NCBI GenBank assembly: GCA_016191165.1
Contig: JACPPF010000040.1
Location: forward strand, 1-64,000
Direction of reading: 5' to 3'
Source of the DNA: Planctomycetota bacterium
Lineage (GTDB): Bacteria > Planctomycetota > Planctomycetia > Gemmatales > Gemmataceae
DNA length: 64,000 nucleotides
The position numbers and the translations under genes were made by a program. The notes under the pieces are model-generated. The model was given only the letters and a program-made list of their open reading frames with translations. It searched no databases and was not told the DNA's origin. Below are positions 1-8,738 of the stretch, in pieces (the first letter of the stretch is position 1; each line of letters begins with the position of its first letter).

Positions 1-182
1 CAACTTCGCTCCGAGGCGTTTTATCCCCGCTCTCTCCTTCGGTATTACTTTACAAGATGTGCCGAATCGCGCGGTCCACCGCTCGCGCGGTGGCCCGGCC
101 CAACGCGCGTTTTTGGGCCGTTATCAGAGCGTTGCTGACACCCGATTCTGTTCCCAAAATGTTCCCAAAATCCAGGGGCAAC

Positions 183-216
183 AAAAAAAGGGTTTACGTC
201 CGTTTGACGTAAACCC
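183..216 (-). terminator. Rho-independent terminator of tRNA-Leu
   Basis: On the minus strand an 11-bp perfect stem (GGGTTTACGTC paired with GACGTAAACCC, 5-base loop) is followed directly by a run of seven T. It lies 13 bases beyond the 3' end of the tRNA-Leu gene and so ends that transcript. Confidence 0.9.
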
Positions 217-229
217 TTATCCACAAATG

Positions 230-314
230 TGCCGGAGACAGGACTTGAACCTGCACTCCCATTACAGGAACCAGGCCCTCAACCTGGCGCGTCTGCCAAT
301 TCCGCCACTCCGGC
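230..314 (-). tRNA. tRNA-Leu (anticodon GAG)
   Basis: The minus strand folds as a class II tRNA of 85 nt. The acceptor stem is GCCGGAG paired with CTCCGGC, with discriminator A. The anticodon stem-loop is CCAGG-TTGAGGG-CCTGG, which gives anticodon GAG. A long variable arm follows, and the T arm contains GGTTCAAGTCC. No CCA is encoded. A strong terminator lies just downstream. No integrase is visible in the short flank that remains, although tRNA-Leu genes are common integration sites. Confidence 0.95.
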
Positions 315-626
315 TATTACTTCTGGCGTTCGATCTTTTCGGATCGCTTTCCAACCTCCTGAACCTGGTTCACGGTCCCCGACGGGCTTGTTTTTGGCTG
401 AATCGAAATCAGCACCCCGAAGGCGTGTCTTGGTGCAATTGGTCGGAGAGTAACTGCATTCTATGCACGGCACGGCGCTTCGCCTACCTGAAAAACGGGA
501 GAAAACAACGGTAACCGCGGCCGTGAAAGGATCCAGCAAGTTCATAGGAATGGCATCGCCCACGGGCTGACCCGGCACGGTGGGGCGGGTGGATCGACGC
601 GCACGAAGGGAAACGCAATCGTCTGG
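315..626. other. Intergenic region without a recognisable gene
   Basis: About 310 bases lie between tRNA-Leu and the DUF1501 gene. Open frames here are short, overlap on both strands and resemble no family I know. The tRNA promoter should lie in the left part (minus strand), but I see no convincing -35/-10 pair. Confidence 0.4.
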
Positions 627-1955
627 CTACGCACACAACTCACGCACCGGACGAGCGTCCTCGGGAAGGATGGTCGTCGGCCGATCGAAAACATCGCGGA
701 CGATGGTGTGCGGGTCAATGCCGAGGTTGTGATAGAGCGTGGCGAGGATGTTGCGATAATGAATTGGATTCTGCGTGGCATAAGCGCCGATCCGGTCGGT
801 GGCTCCGAGTAGCTGGCCCGTCGGCATGCCGCCGCCGGCCATCAAGACGGTGTTGACGGGGGCCCAGTGATCGCGGCCCACGTCGCGGTTGATCCGCGGC
901 GTACGGCCGAATTCGCCCCAGACAATGACGCTGACATCGCGGTCGAGCCCGCGTTGATGCAGGTCCTCGACCAAGGCGGAAATACCACAATCGTAGACGG
1001 GAAGGTTGCCGCGCAGGTGGCGGAAGTTCCCCCCGTGCGTATCCCAGAAACCGTAGGCGACACTGACGCAGCGAACGCCGGCCTCGACGAGTCGGCGTGC
1101 CATCAACAGTTGATCATTCCAGAGGGGGGCGCCGTCACCTTGATGCCGGGACGATCCGAAGCCGTAGCGAGCGCGGATCGACGGCGATTCCTTGGTCAGA
1201 TCGAGCGCATCGACCAGGCGATTGGACGTCAGCACCTCGAAGGCCTGGCGATAGGAAATGTCCATCCGTTCGAGTGGCCGCCGGTCGAGGGAGCGGCGAA
1301 TCCGATCGACCGATTCTAGCAACGCCCGGCGGCTACGAAACTCGCTTTGCGTCAACTCGGCCAGGCGCATCAGATTGATCTGATCGTTCTCGACCTTGGC
1401 CCCGGCATGACTTGGGCCTGCGAATCCAGGGCCCGGGATGTTGTACGGCCGATGCTGCATGGTGGGGAACAGATCGACATACGCCGGGATCACCGGCGAC
1501 GTGCGGCCGAGGACGCGCGAGACGACCGAGCCTGCGTTGGGCCGCCCTTCGCGCTGCGTGATGCCCATCCCGTAGCCCGTGGTCGTTTGAAAGCTCGAAT
1601 GCTCGTCACGAAGACCAACGAGGGACCGCACGACGGAAATCTTGTCCATCATGCCCGCCAGGCGAGGCAGAAACTCGGAGATACGGATGCCGTTGACGTT
1701 GGTCGCGATCGGGCTGAACTCACCGCGAATCTCGGCGGGAGCATCTGGTTTCATGTCGAAGGTGTCGTGATGCGACATGCCGCCAGAGAGGTATACCATG
1801 ATGACGGCCTTGTGCGACCGCGAGCCGGCTTGCTGTTCGGCTTGAAGCAGAGTTGGTAGGCTCAGACCGCCCATGGCCAGGGCGCCGATTTGAAGGAAAG
1901 ATCGGCGCGAAACGCCGTCGCAAAACTTTCCCTGACCACCGATTAGACTCAACAT
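627..1955 (-). CDS. DUF1501 domain-containing secreted protein
   Basis: Product of 442 aa in the DUF1501 family, an alkaline-phosphatase/sulfatase-like fold expanded in planctomycetes; its reaction is not established. The N-terminus has a Tat-like signal (SRRSFLQIGALAMGGLSLP, about residues 14-33). The family block WGEFGRTPRINRDVGRDHW lies near residue 345. I chose ATG at 1955 because GGGGGGG sits 6 bases upstream and because the paralogue at 11681 starts the same way (MLTFTG... against MLSLIG...). An in-frame ATG at 2000 is the alternative. Family members are usually paired with DUF1549/DUF1553 proteins, but this copy stands alone. Confidence 0.9.
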   Translation of the reverse strand: MLSLIGGQGKFCDGVSRRSFLQIGALAMGGLSLPTLLQAEQQAGSRSHKAVIMVYLSGGMSHHDTFDMKPDAPAEIRGEFSPIATNVNGIRISEFLPRLAGMMDKISVVRSLVGLRDEHSSFQTTTGYGMGITQREGRPNAGSVVSRVLGRTSPVIPAYVDLFPTMQHRPYNIPGPGFAGPSHAGAKVENDQINLMRLAELTQSEFRSRRALLESVDRIRRSLDRRPLERMDISYRQAFEVLTSNRLVDALDLTKESPSIRARYGFGSSRHQGDGAPLWNDQLLMARRLVEAGVRCVSVAYGFWDTHGGNFRHLRGNLPVYDCGISALVEDLHQRGLDRDVSVIVWGEFGRTPRINRDVGRDHWAPVNTVLMAGGGMPTGQLLGATDRIGAYATQNPIHYRNILATLYHNLGIDPHTIVRDVFDRPTTILPEDARPVRELCA

Positions 1956-2037
1956 CGTCGCCCCCCCACAAAACGTGATTCTTGTTGGCAGGATAGTCAT
2001 TTCATCAGATTCGGCCAGGAAAGCAAGATCAATTGCC

Positions 2038-2100
2038 GTAGGTCAGGCTTTCCAACCTGACCGTCTCGCGGCGGCTGTCAGGCAAGAATGCCTGACCTAC
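2038..2100. repeat. Palindromic intergenic repeat (GTAGGTCAGGC family)
   Basis: An inverted repeat begins GTAGGTCAGGCTTTCC and ends GCCTGACCTAC. The same element, with better-preserved arms, occurs at 58672-58724. It lies between two minus-strand genes. Confidence 0.8.
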
Positions 2101-2129
2101 TTCAAACTGTAACACTACGCATTTGAACG

Positions 2130-3266
2130 TTACCGTCGCACGGGCGCAAGGGAGTTGGCGCCCGCGTCCGTCCAGCGCAAGCCGGGGCTGGTCGGTAGCA
2201 CGTCGATCTCAAGTTTCTGATGGGGCTGGCGGTTTCCTTGCATGACCTTGATCAAGCCGCCCAATTCGATGATGTGACTCAGGTACTGTTTCTGCCGCGC
2301 GACCAGCACCCACTCGGACGTGTAATGCCCGACCGCCCGTTCGTCGAGGCCATCGTGAATGCGCAAGTGGGCAAGGCCAAGGTCCTGGGTGGTTGACGCC
2401 ACCAATTTCGCCAAATCGAAATCCCGGCTCGAAGTGTGAACGCAGACCACGCCATCCTCAGTCAACGCTTCAAGATAACCTTTCCAGGCTTCCCTGGTGA
2501 GCAGGTTCTTGGAAGGCAGTCCGGGATGGCCTCGTGAGGTGTCCACGATCAACAGGTGATAGAAATTCTTGGGCGATTCTTTCTCAAAGGTTTGCCGTTC
2601 GGGTCCGGCGAAAAGTCGAACGTGGGCGCCACGGGTCTTGGCGTCCTCGATGTAGGTGAATTTTCTTGCTGAGGGATTATTCTCCAGCGAAAGGCGGACG
2701 ATGCCCGGATTGCTTTCGTAGAAGTCGAGGAATTGATAGGGCCGTGCGTATGCGGCCAGCGTCCCGTTGTTCATCATGATGACGCCGACTGGCGGTTGGG
2801 ACCAAACCGAGTTGAGCACGGACCACGGACCTGTAGTCGGACACAAGGCCGCGCCGCCGACCAGGGTGGCCGGGAGCCGGGAGTCCGCATTCGGCCAGTT
2901 TTGATTGCGCACGGACATGGAATCCAGTTTGCTGAACGCCATGCCGACGGGGCCGTCGCGGTGATAATAGGAGGTCGGCAAGCGCGACCAGTTCGCCACC
3001 TGGTCGCCAGCCATTTTCTTTTTGCCGCTGTATTGGGAACCGTGGTCGATGCCGTCGATCAAGAGCTGACGAAGTTGGCGCCCATCTGGTTCGTTGTGGT
3101 CTTTGATTTCGATCGACTCGCCCCAGGCGGCGGCTTTCATTTCGCGAAACGGGTTGACTCCCGCGACGAGATAACGATACGCCAGGCCCGCGACGATCAC
3201 GACCAGGCACACCGCTGAAAAGCCAACGCAGGCGGCGACATACAAGAGGGTTTTGCGGATACTCAT
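2130..3266 (-). CDS. Spermidine synthase-like protein with N-terminal membrane anchor
   Basis: Product of 378 aa. Residues about 5-30 form one hydrophobic helix (signal anchor). The rest resembles the spermidine synthase-like methyltransferase-fold domain: ESIEIKDH, LIDGIDHGSQY, a segment around RPYQFLDFYESNPGIVRLS, LLIVDTSRGHPGLPSKNLLT and EDGVVCVHTSSRDFDL. The VDTS segment stands where polyamine synthases carry their Asp. The start ATG at 3266 gives MSIRKTLL; the frame is open further upstream, but that extension looks non-coding (rich in Ala, Arg, Pro and Ser). In planctomycetes such proteins are often anchored and need not make polyamines. speA lies 16 kb away and is not in the same operon, so the substrate is unknown. 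Confidence 0.75.
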   Translation of the reverse strand: MSIRKTLLYVAACVGFSAVCLVVIVAGLAYRYLVAGVNPFREMKAAAWGESIEIKDHNEPDGRQLRQLLIDGIDHGSQYSGKKKMAGDQVANWSRLPTSYYHRDGPVGMAFSKLDSMSVRNQNWPNADSRLPATLVGGAALCPTTGPWSVLNSVWSQPPVGVIMMNNGTLAAYARPYQFLDFYESNPGIVRLSLENNPSARKFTYIEDAKTRGAHVRLFAGPERQTFEKESPKNFYHLLIVDTSRGHPGLPSKNLLTREAWKGYLEALTEDGVVCVHTSSRDFDLAKLVASTTQDLGLAHLRIHDGLDERAVGHYTSEWVLVARQKQYLSHIIELGGLIKVMQGNRQPHQKLEIDVLPTSPGLRWTDAGANSLAPVRR

Positions 3267-3493
3267 GGCAGCGACTCCCGGCAATCTCCGTCGGTTCTCC
3301 CACGGTTTTCTTATTGAGAGTTGCGAAGGCTGCGGAAACTTTGCGGTTTGTTCGTATACGGACCACGCCGACTTCGCATTTTGCCGAATGTTACGATGGC
3401 GCGAGTGCGCGCAGATGTCGATGCAACACGGGGAGCGGCGGATTCGCCGCGCACCCGTCGAGAAACCTCGTGGGCTGGGACAAGGAGGTTCAC

Positions 3494-4891
3494 ATGAGGC
3501 GCGCTTTCGTGTTTTTGTTGTCGGTGGGATGGCTTTTCGCAATGGCGTCGGTCGGGCATGGGCAATATCCCTATCCGTATCCCTACCCGTATGCACCGAT
3601 GCCAATGCCGTATCCGCCGCAGTACGGACAGCCAATGCCGGCGTATCAGCCCAGTCCGATGATGGCTCCGCCCATGTACTACGCGCCGGCGCCGATGATG
3701 TTGCCGTATCCAAATCCAGCGCAAAAGGTGATGGTGCTGGGACCGCTGACCAACCAGCCGGCGTACCTCGGGCCGCGCTCGGCAAGGGTTGCGCCAGCAA
3801 ACAACAACAACGCGGCGGCGATTCGACAGGCTCAGGTGGAAGTGAAAACCGCGCCGGTGGTTTCCAAGGACCAGTTGCCCCCCGATGCTTGTGGACCCGA
3901 CTGTGAGGAGGCGTGCGGCCCCGGCATGAATTGCAACATGCCGCGCTGGGCCTGGCCGATCCGTGGGCGCGGGCATTTCATCGCCGAGATGGGCGGGTAT
4001 CTGTTGGTGCCGTTCTCCGACACGCGCTCCGCGTTCAGCACCACCACCGGCGGCGTCACGACCGCGGCCAACTTCCCGACGCGCTACGATTATGGTCCAC
4101 GGGCCTCGGTGGGCTACGTCGCCCACACAGGCTGGGGCGGCCGGGTCAACTACTGGTATCTGCAAGGCACGTCGAGCATCGCCGCGGGCAACTTTCCGGG
4201 CTCCGGTACGACCATCACCACGCCGCTGGCGGCGCCATTCCTCATCAACTCGCCGGGAACGTCCTTGAACGCTGGCGTTGGCGTGGATAACTTTCTTTTC
4301 AACGAACGCCTGCGCCTCCACGTCGCCGATGCGGAAGTCGTGCGGGAGTGCAGTTTCCTGGACACCAACTACCTGTTCAGTTTTGGCGGCCGATATGTGG
4401 ACATGACGCAGAGCTACACGGCGAGTCGCGTCAACCCGGGCGGCGTTAACGCTGGCACGGCCGTCGCCCTCGATAACGAAAGCCTCAACAGCTCCTCGTT
4501 CTTCCATGGCTGGGGGCCCACCGCCATGCTGGAATTCGTACACCCCCTGGTGTGCGGCTTCTCCGCCTACGGCAACGTGCGCGGGTCCGTGCTCTTCGGC
4601 GTGGAACGCTTTGGCCAAAACTACTCGCTCGCCAATCGAACGACGAGCCCTGCCGGCGTGGTGAACTTCACCAACACGAATCTCAGCGCCAACGTCTACG
4701 ACAATCGGCTGGTTCCGATTTTGGAGCCGGAAGTCGGCCTGCAATTTGGCTTCCGCACGGGTCGCCGCTGCTACTGGTTCGGCCGGGTCGGCGCCGTCTA
4801 TCAACGCTGGTGGAACGTCGGCACGCCGACGACGGCAAACGGCTACCTGAGCTTCGTCGGCGGCACGGCGCGCATTGGCCTGGCCTATTGA
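3494..4891 (+). CDS. Outer-membrane beta-barrel protein (Lpg1974/BBP7-like)
   Basis: Product of 465 aa with a cleavable signal peptide (about residues 1-22, ending GHGQ). A low-complexity Tyr/Pro/Met region follows (YPYPYPYPYAPMPMPYPP, about residues 24-75), then a short Cys-containing segment. From about residue 160 to the end the alternating aromatic/polar pattern is that of a barrel: YGPRASVGYVAHTGWGGRVN, YLFSFGGRYVDM, GLQFGFRTGRRCYW, terminal ARIGLAY. The last residue is aromatic, as usual for outer-membrane barrels. The start ATG follows AAGGAGG with good spacing. The family is widespread in planctomycetes and is predicted to be a pore or structural porin; I infer the function from topology only. 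Confidence 0.75.
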   Translation: MRRAFVFLLSVGWLFAMASVGHGQYPYPYPYPYAPMPMPYPPQYGQPMPAYQPSPMMAPPMYYAPAPMMLPYPNPAQKVMVLGPLTNQPAYLGPRSARVAPANNNNAAAIRQAQVEVKTAPVVSKDQLPPDACGPDCEEACGPGMNCNMPRWAWPIRGRGHFIAEMGGYLLVPFSDTRSAFSTTTGGVTTAANFPTRYDYGPRASVGYVAHTGWGGRVNYWYLQGTSSIAAGNFPGSGTTITTPLAAPFLINSPGTSLNAGVGVDNFLFNERLRLHVADAEVVRECSFLDTNYLFSFGGRYVDMTQSYTASRVNPGGVNAGTAVALDNESLNSSSFFHGWGPTAMLEFVHPLVCGFSAYGNVRGSVLFGVERFGQNYSLANRTTSPAGVVNFTNTNLSANVYDNRLVPILEPEVGLQFGFRTGRRCYWFGRVGAVYQRWWNVGTPTTANGYLSFVGGTARIGLAY

Positions 4892-4901
4892 AAGTTCCAC
4901 G

Positions 4902-4923
4902 CCCGCAGCCGAAAGGCTGCGGG
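4902..4923. repeat. Small palindromic hairpin between convergent genes
   Basis: CCCGCAGCC-GAAA-GGCTGCGGG forms a 9-bp perfect stem, 10 bases after the stop of the barrel gene and just before the stop of the opposite gene. Near-identical hairpins occur at 28415-28436 and 28515-28536. It could act as a bidirectional terminator but has no T run. Confidence 0.7.
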
Positions 4924-4936
4924 ATGCGCCATCGGG

Positions 4937-7630
4937 TCACAGAATCCCGCGCTCAAAATTGGCATCCTGCGTGCCGCGGATCGTTCTGCCGGCGCGAATC
5001 TGCCGCCAGCGTTCGCGGACGACCTGCGGGTCATACGGACGATACGTGAAGTCCGCTCGCAACGAGATCGCCCCCATCCGTTTCAACGCGCCGAGCCGGC
5101 TGGACAGGCAGAATGGTTCCTGGTTCAGCACGATGGTGCGGCAATGATAATCAAGCGCCGTCACACGCTCGCCGTGACTGGAAATCATTTCCATGCTCTC
5201 GAACCGGCAATTCGCCTTGCCCGGGCAGCCGCCGATCAGGTTCGCATAGGCGCACGACTCAGCCAAGAACTGCGGCGTGTCTTGATAGACGATCAAGACC
5301 GCCCGGGCTCCGAATTCCGTCCATAGCGATCGCGCGTTGGCGAATCCATCCTCCGGCGACAGCGCGAACCGCGTCGCACCCATGTCGAGAACCTGCTGCG
5401 CCGCCAGCCGATTGATGACGTAGACCGACCAGTCAGTTGCCAGGTCGATCCCGGCGCCTGGCTCTTGCGGATTCACGCCCAGGTAATGCCACGCCGACAA
5501 GTTGGCCGCCTCCCATTTGCGCCAGCCGTCGGCTTGAAATTGCCGGATCTTGTGAACCAGGCCTTTTTCCTCCCAGGCGCGCGTCAGCGCCGGCAGCGCC
5601 AGGCGAATCCGCTCCCGGCCCAGGTGTTCGGCGAGCGCGTCGAGCTTTTCGCGCAGCGCCGCGGGATGGTCGCGCGCGATATCGACAACGACTTCATCCA
5701 CACCTTGATAGTCGTCGTTTGCCAGCGCATCAAGGAACTCAACGCGATCGACCTTGATCGACCACGCGAAGCCATCCGAACCTGAAGCGTAAGCGAAAGT
5801 TGGCATCACTTTACTCTTCGCCAACGCTTCGGGCTCGGAAACGCGCGTCTGAACCGTGGCGACTTCCCGGGCGCGTTTGACCTTGATTTTCTCGTCAAGC
5901 TCGGCCACCACGTCGCGCCGCAATTGATTGAGTTGCGACAAGGGCACGAAACCGTTCGCCGCGTTGCTCCACGTCAAAGACGCGAGCTGAAATCGGCTCT
6001 GCCCGAGTCGAGCGAAACAGCCGCGGACGGCATTTTCCATGGCTGGCAGGTCGTTGGCGGGCGCAAACGGCCCGGCGACCTCGCGCTCCACGCTCACGCC
6101 GTCCGCGGTCGCCGTCACGCGCAGCCGGTCGCCCGTCAGCGTTGCCTCGATGTGCAACGGCTTGCGATCGTGCCAAAGCGCCGGTTTGGGCCGGGCGTGG
6201 CGGTACCTCTGCTTCACGGCCTGCGACGACGAACAATACACGGGCGCCCCGACGGGAATCTGCGGAGCATCCATCGGCAACGCGACTTCCACCAGGGCGA
6301 GCGTGGGAGTTTCGATGACGTTGCGTTGATTTGAGTCCGCCAGCCAGAGGTGATCGACGGCGAAGCCGAAGGGTTTGCCAAGGATGGGCAGGTCGATCTG
6401 TAAACCATCGTGCCGCTGCAAGGGACGCGCTGCGCGAAACCGCAAACGCGAGCCCGATGGGGTCGAGAGAACCGCTTGCACTTTCCCGATGAGCGCGCCG
6501 CGATGGCCCACGGTGTCGCGGTCGGCGACCTCCTTGTCCTTGTGCGATTGCACGAACAGGCGGGTCCACGGCCTTGAGAATACGGTCTGCAGGTCGGCCT
6601 CCACCAGCGGGCGTTCGTCCGGTTTCAGCGTGCCGTCGAGCAGCTTGCGGTAATAGTCGGTCGTTGTCGCCACGTAAAGCGGACTCTTCTTGCGTCCTTC
6701 AATCTTGAAACACGACACGCCCGTGGCACGCAGCGCGGGCAGGTGGTCCGGCAGCGCCAGATCCTTCATCGAAAACGGAAAACCCCGGCGTGGATCACGC
6801 TTCACCGCGCTGCCGTCGCGCAGCGTCATGGGGGCGTCGGCCACGTCGTACGAATCACGGCAAGAATAGGCGCACTTCCCCCGATTGCCGCTGCGACCCA
6901 GCGTCTGTGAGCTGAATAAGCACAAACCGCTATAGGCATAGCAGAGCGCGCCGTGGATGAAGACCTCGGTCTCGACGCCAGCCGCCGCCGTGATGTCGTT
7001 TACTTCCTCAAACGTCAATTCGCGCGCGAGGACCACGCGCGAAAACCCGAGGTCTTTGAGGGTCTCCGCGCCGGCGCGATTGTGGACCGCCATCTGCGTG
7101 CTGCCGTGCAATTCCAGTTGCGGAAAGAATTGCCGCACCGCCCGATAGACGCCCAGGTCCTGGACGATCACCGCATCGACGCCGAGGTCCACGAGCGACG
7201 CCAGCGTGTCGATCAACTCGGCCAGCTCATCCTGCCGGATCAGCGTGTTGATCGTGACGAACACGCGCCGGCGTGGTTGCAGCGCATGGGCATACGCGGT
7301 GATCTCATCCAGTTCGTCCAGCGTGAAGTTTTCCGCCTCCGCGCGGGCGGAGAATTTCTTCAAGCCCAGATAGATGGCGTCGGCGCCGAAATGAAAAGCC
7401 GCGAAGCCCGCATCCAGCCCGCCGGCCGGCGCCAGGAGCTCGACCGGGCGATCCGGTCGTTCCGCCGGCGCGGTAAACGAAATCTCCGCCTCGCCCGGGC
7501 CATACGCGCCCTGCGGCGCCAGCGGCTCCGGCCCGTCCGCCGCCAACAAGCCGACGGGCGTCAGCCCTTCCCAGGCCGGTTCGGAAATCAAAGGCAACCT
7601 GATCTTGTCGGACACGTTGTGACACCGCAT
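4937..7630 (-). CDS. U32 family peptidase / RlhA-like protein with DUF3656
   Basis: Product of 897 aa. An N-terminal extension of about 60 aa precedes the U32 barrel, which starts at RPVELLAPAGGLDAGFAAFH. The signature EVFIHGALCYAYSGLCLFSS lies at about residues 225-245, followed by further Cys (KCAYSC). A DUF3656-type collagenase-associated segment is central, and a second U32-like half is C-terminal (GGCPGKANCRFESMEM). U32 proteins such as RlhA and TrhP hydroxylate 23S rRNA or tRNA and use a 4Fe-4S cluster held by conserved Cys; others have been called collagenase-like proteases. The size and domain order fit the long RlhA-like form. ATG at 7630 is the only good upstream start, but no clear Shine-Dalgarno precedes it. 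Near residue 605 the coding sequence contains a 17-base stretch that recurs in an intergenic region (39201-39217). Confidence 0.85.
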   Translation of the reverse strand: MRCHNVSDKIRLPLISEPAWEGLTPVGLLAADGPEPLAPQGAYGPGEAEISFTAPAERPDRPVELLAPAGGLDAGFAAFHFGADAIYLGLKKFSARAEAENFTLDELDEITAYAHALQPRRRVFVTINTLIRQDELAELIDTLASLVDLGVDAVIVQDLGVYRAVRQFFPQLELHGSTQMAVHNRAGAETLKDLGFSRVVLARELTFEEVNDITAAAGVETEVFIHGALCYAYSGLCLFSSQTLGRSGNRGKCAYSCRDSYDVADAPMTLRDGSAVKRDPRRGFPFSMKDLALPDHLPALRATGVSCFKIEGRKKSPLYVATTTDYYRKLLDGTLKPDERPLVEADLQTVFSRPWTRLFVQSHKDKEVADRDTVGHRGALIGKVQAVLSTPSGSRLRFRAARPLQRHDGLQIDLPILGKPFGFAVDHLWLADSNQRNVIETPTLALVEVALPMDAPQIPVGAPVYCSSSQAVKQRYRHARPKPALWHDRKPLHIEATLTGDRLRVTATADGVSVEREVAGPFAPANDLPAMENAVRGCFARLGQSRFQLASLTWSNAANGFVPLSQLNQLRRDVVAELDEKIKVKRAREVATVQTRVSEPEALAKSKVMPTFAYASGSDGFAWSIKVDRVEFLDALANDDYQGVDEVVVDIARDHPAALREKLDALAEHLGRERIRLALPALTRAWEEKGLVHKIRQFQADGWRKWEAANLSAWHYLGVNPQEPGAGIDLATDWSVYVINRLAAQQVLDMGATRFALSPEDGFANARSLWTEFGARAVLIVYQDTPQFLAESCAYANLIGGCPGKANCRFESMEMISSHGERVTALDYHCRTIVLNQEPFCLSSRLGALKRMGAISLRADFTYRPYDPQVVRERWRQIRAGRTIRGTQDANFERGIL

Positions 7631-7801
7631 TTCGTTCGGGGCGAGGCTTGCTTGTCTCGTCGATGATTCAAGAGATTATCATATCAGAGTTGGTTCAACG
7701 TGCAGGTCGGGCTCACGGATGGCGGGCGCCCCATTGACACGGAGATTTCCGATTGGATGGCGCGCGGGCATGAAGAAACGGTAGGTCAGCCGGACGTCGC
7801 G

Positions 7802-8626
7802 CTATTCCGTGCGACGTAGCAAGCGCGCCATCATCATGGCTCTGTCCAGGAAATCCTTGTAATCGCGCGCATGCAAAAGACGGTTGTCCCGGAACACGAT
7901 CAAGTCGCCGCGGTACGCCTCCATCGCCAGGGTCGGGTCTTCCAGGCACAGTTCCAGCAATTCGTCTGAATCGAACCGAGCCGCTATGTCGCTGGGCCGC
8001 ATCCCCGCAAGCACGAATGCTTTGTTGAATTGTTTCGCGTCTGGCACCTCGATCGATTTGCCGCCGAACATTTCCGAGAACCGATCCAGCCAGCCGCGCG
8101 GCGACAGAACAAAATTTGGCGCCCCCTCGACGGCGTCGTGCAGCACCACGACCGTCTGGGTGTAGGCGCTCGAATATTGACCGAAGCCGACCTGGTAAGA
8201 GTAGTCCATCAGGGTGAAAGCGCGTTTCTTGTATTTCCCCTGGATGAAGTTGGCGGCCGAGGAGGTGTTACCCTCCGAAAAAACTTGGATCTGATCGAGG
8301 AAGCCAAAAAGCTCCACTTCGGGCGTGTACACGAAAGAATATTGGTTCTCGACCGCGAACTGTGCGATCGCCCAGGAGCGGGCGTAGCGTGAGCGATCGA
8401 GCATCATCAGAATCGTGCCGCCCAGCCCGATCACGGGCAAGAAAACAGCCGTCACCCCGAAGACGGTGAACATCGGCTGGATGTGCTTGAGCGCAATGCC
8501 CAGTCCGCAGGGCACGGCAAAGCCACAGGGCATCAGGGCGATGAAAACGCCCAGGAGGATGCCGGTCAAAAGCCGGCGCCGGCGAATCCCGGCCACTTCG
8601 GATGCGGTGCGATTGTGAAAATCCAC
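7802..8626 (-). CDS. Hypothetical membrane protein (DUF3137-like)
   Basis: Product of 274 aa with no certain family. Two hydrophobic helices near the N-terminus (about residues 21-45 and 50-75: LLTGILLGVFIALMPCGF, and FGVTAVFLPVIGLGGTIL) are followed by a soluble domain of about 190 aa. The soluble part (FTLMDYSYQVGFG, VVLHDAVEGAPNFVLSPRG, GDLIVFRDNRLLHARDYKDF) resembles the C-terminal domain of DUF3137 proteins, by eye only. The start is GTG at 8626, preceded by a weak AGG. Confidence 0.6.
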   Translation of the reverse strand: MDFHNRTASEVAGIRRRRLLTGILLGVFIALMPCGFAVPCGLGIALKHIQPMFTVFGVTAVFLPVIGLGGTILMMLDRSRYARSWAIAQFAVENQYSFVYTPEVELFGFLDQIQVFSEGNTSSAANFIQGKYKKRAFTLMDYSYQVGFGQYSSAYTQTVVVLHDAVEGAPNFVLSPRGWLDRFSEMFGGKSIEVPDAKQFNKAFVLAGMRPSDIAARFDSDELLELCLEDPTLAMEAYRGDLIVFRDNRLLHARDYKDFLDRAMMMARLLRRTE

Positions 8627-8738
8627 GCTTGTACCTGGGTCGGCGCCCCCGGGGAGATTGGATCTGCTTGGCGGATAAGCGAGACACGCTTGCGGCGGAG
8701 ATTTGATTCCGTCGCAGGCGCGTCCGCCCAGCGAGTCG

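Noticed and set aside
1-180. Possible attachment site or integrase end next to tRNA-Leu
   Set aside because: A TGTTCCCAAAA tandem (149-170) and a short open tail are seen, but there is no integrase domain or second attachment site within the window.
3311-4900. Long antisense open frame (about 529 codons) opposite the outer-membrane barrel gene
   Set aside because: Low-complexity Arg/His-rich product, no ribosome site; a shadow of the GC-rich coding strand.
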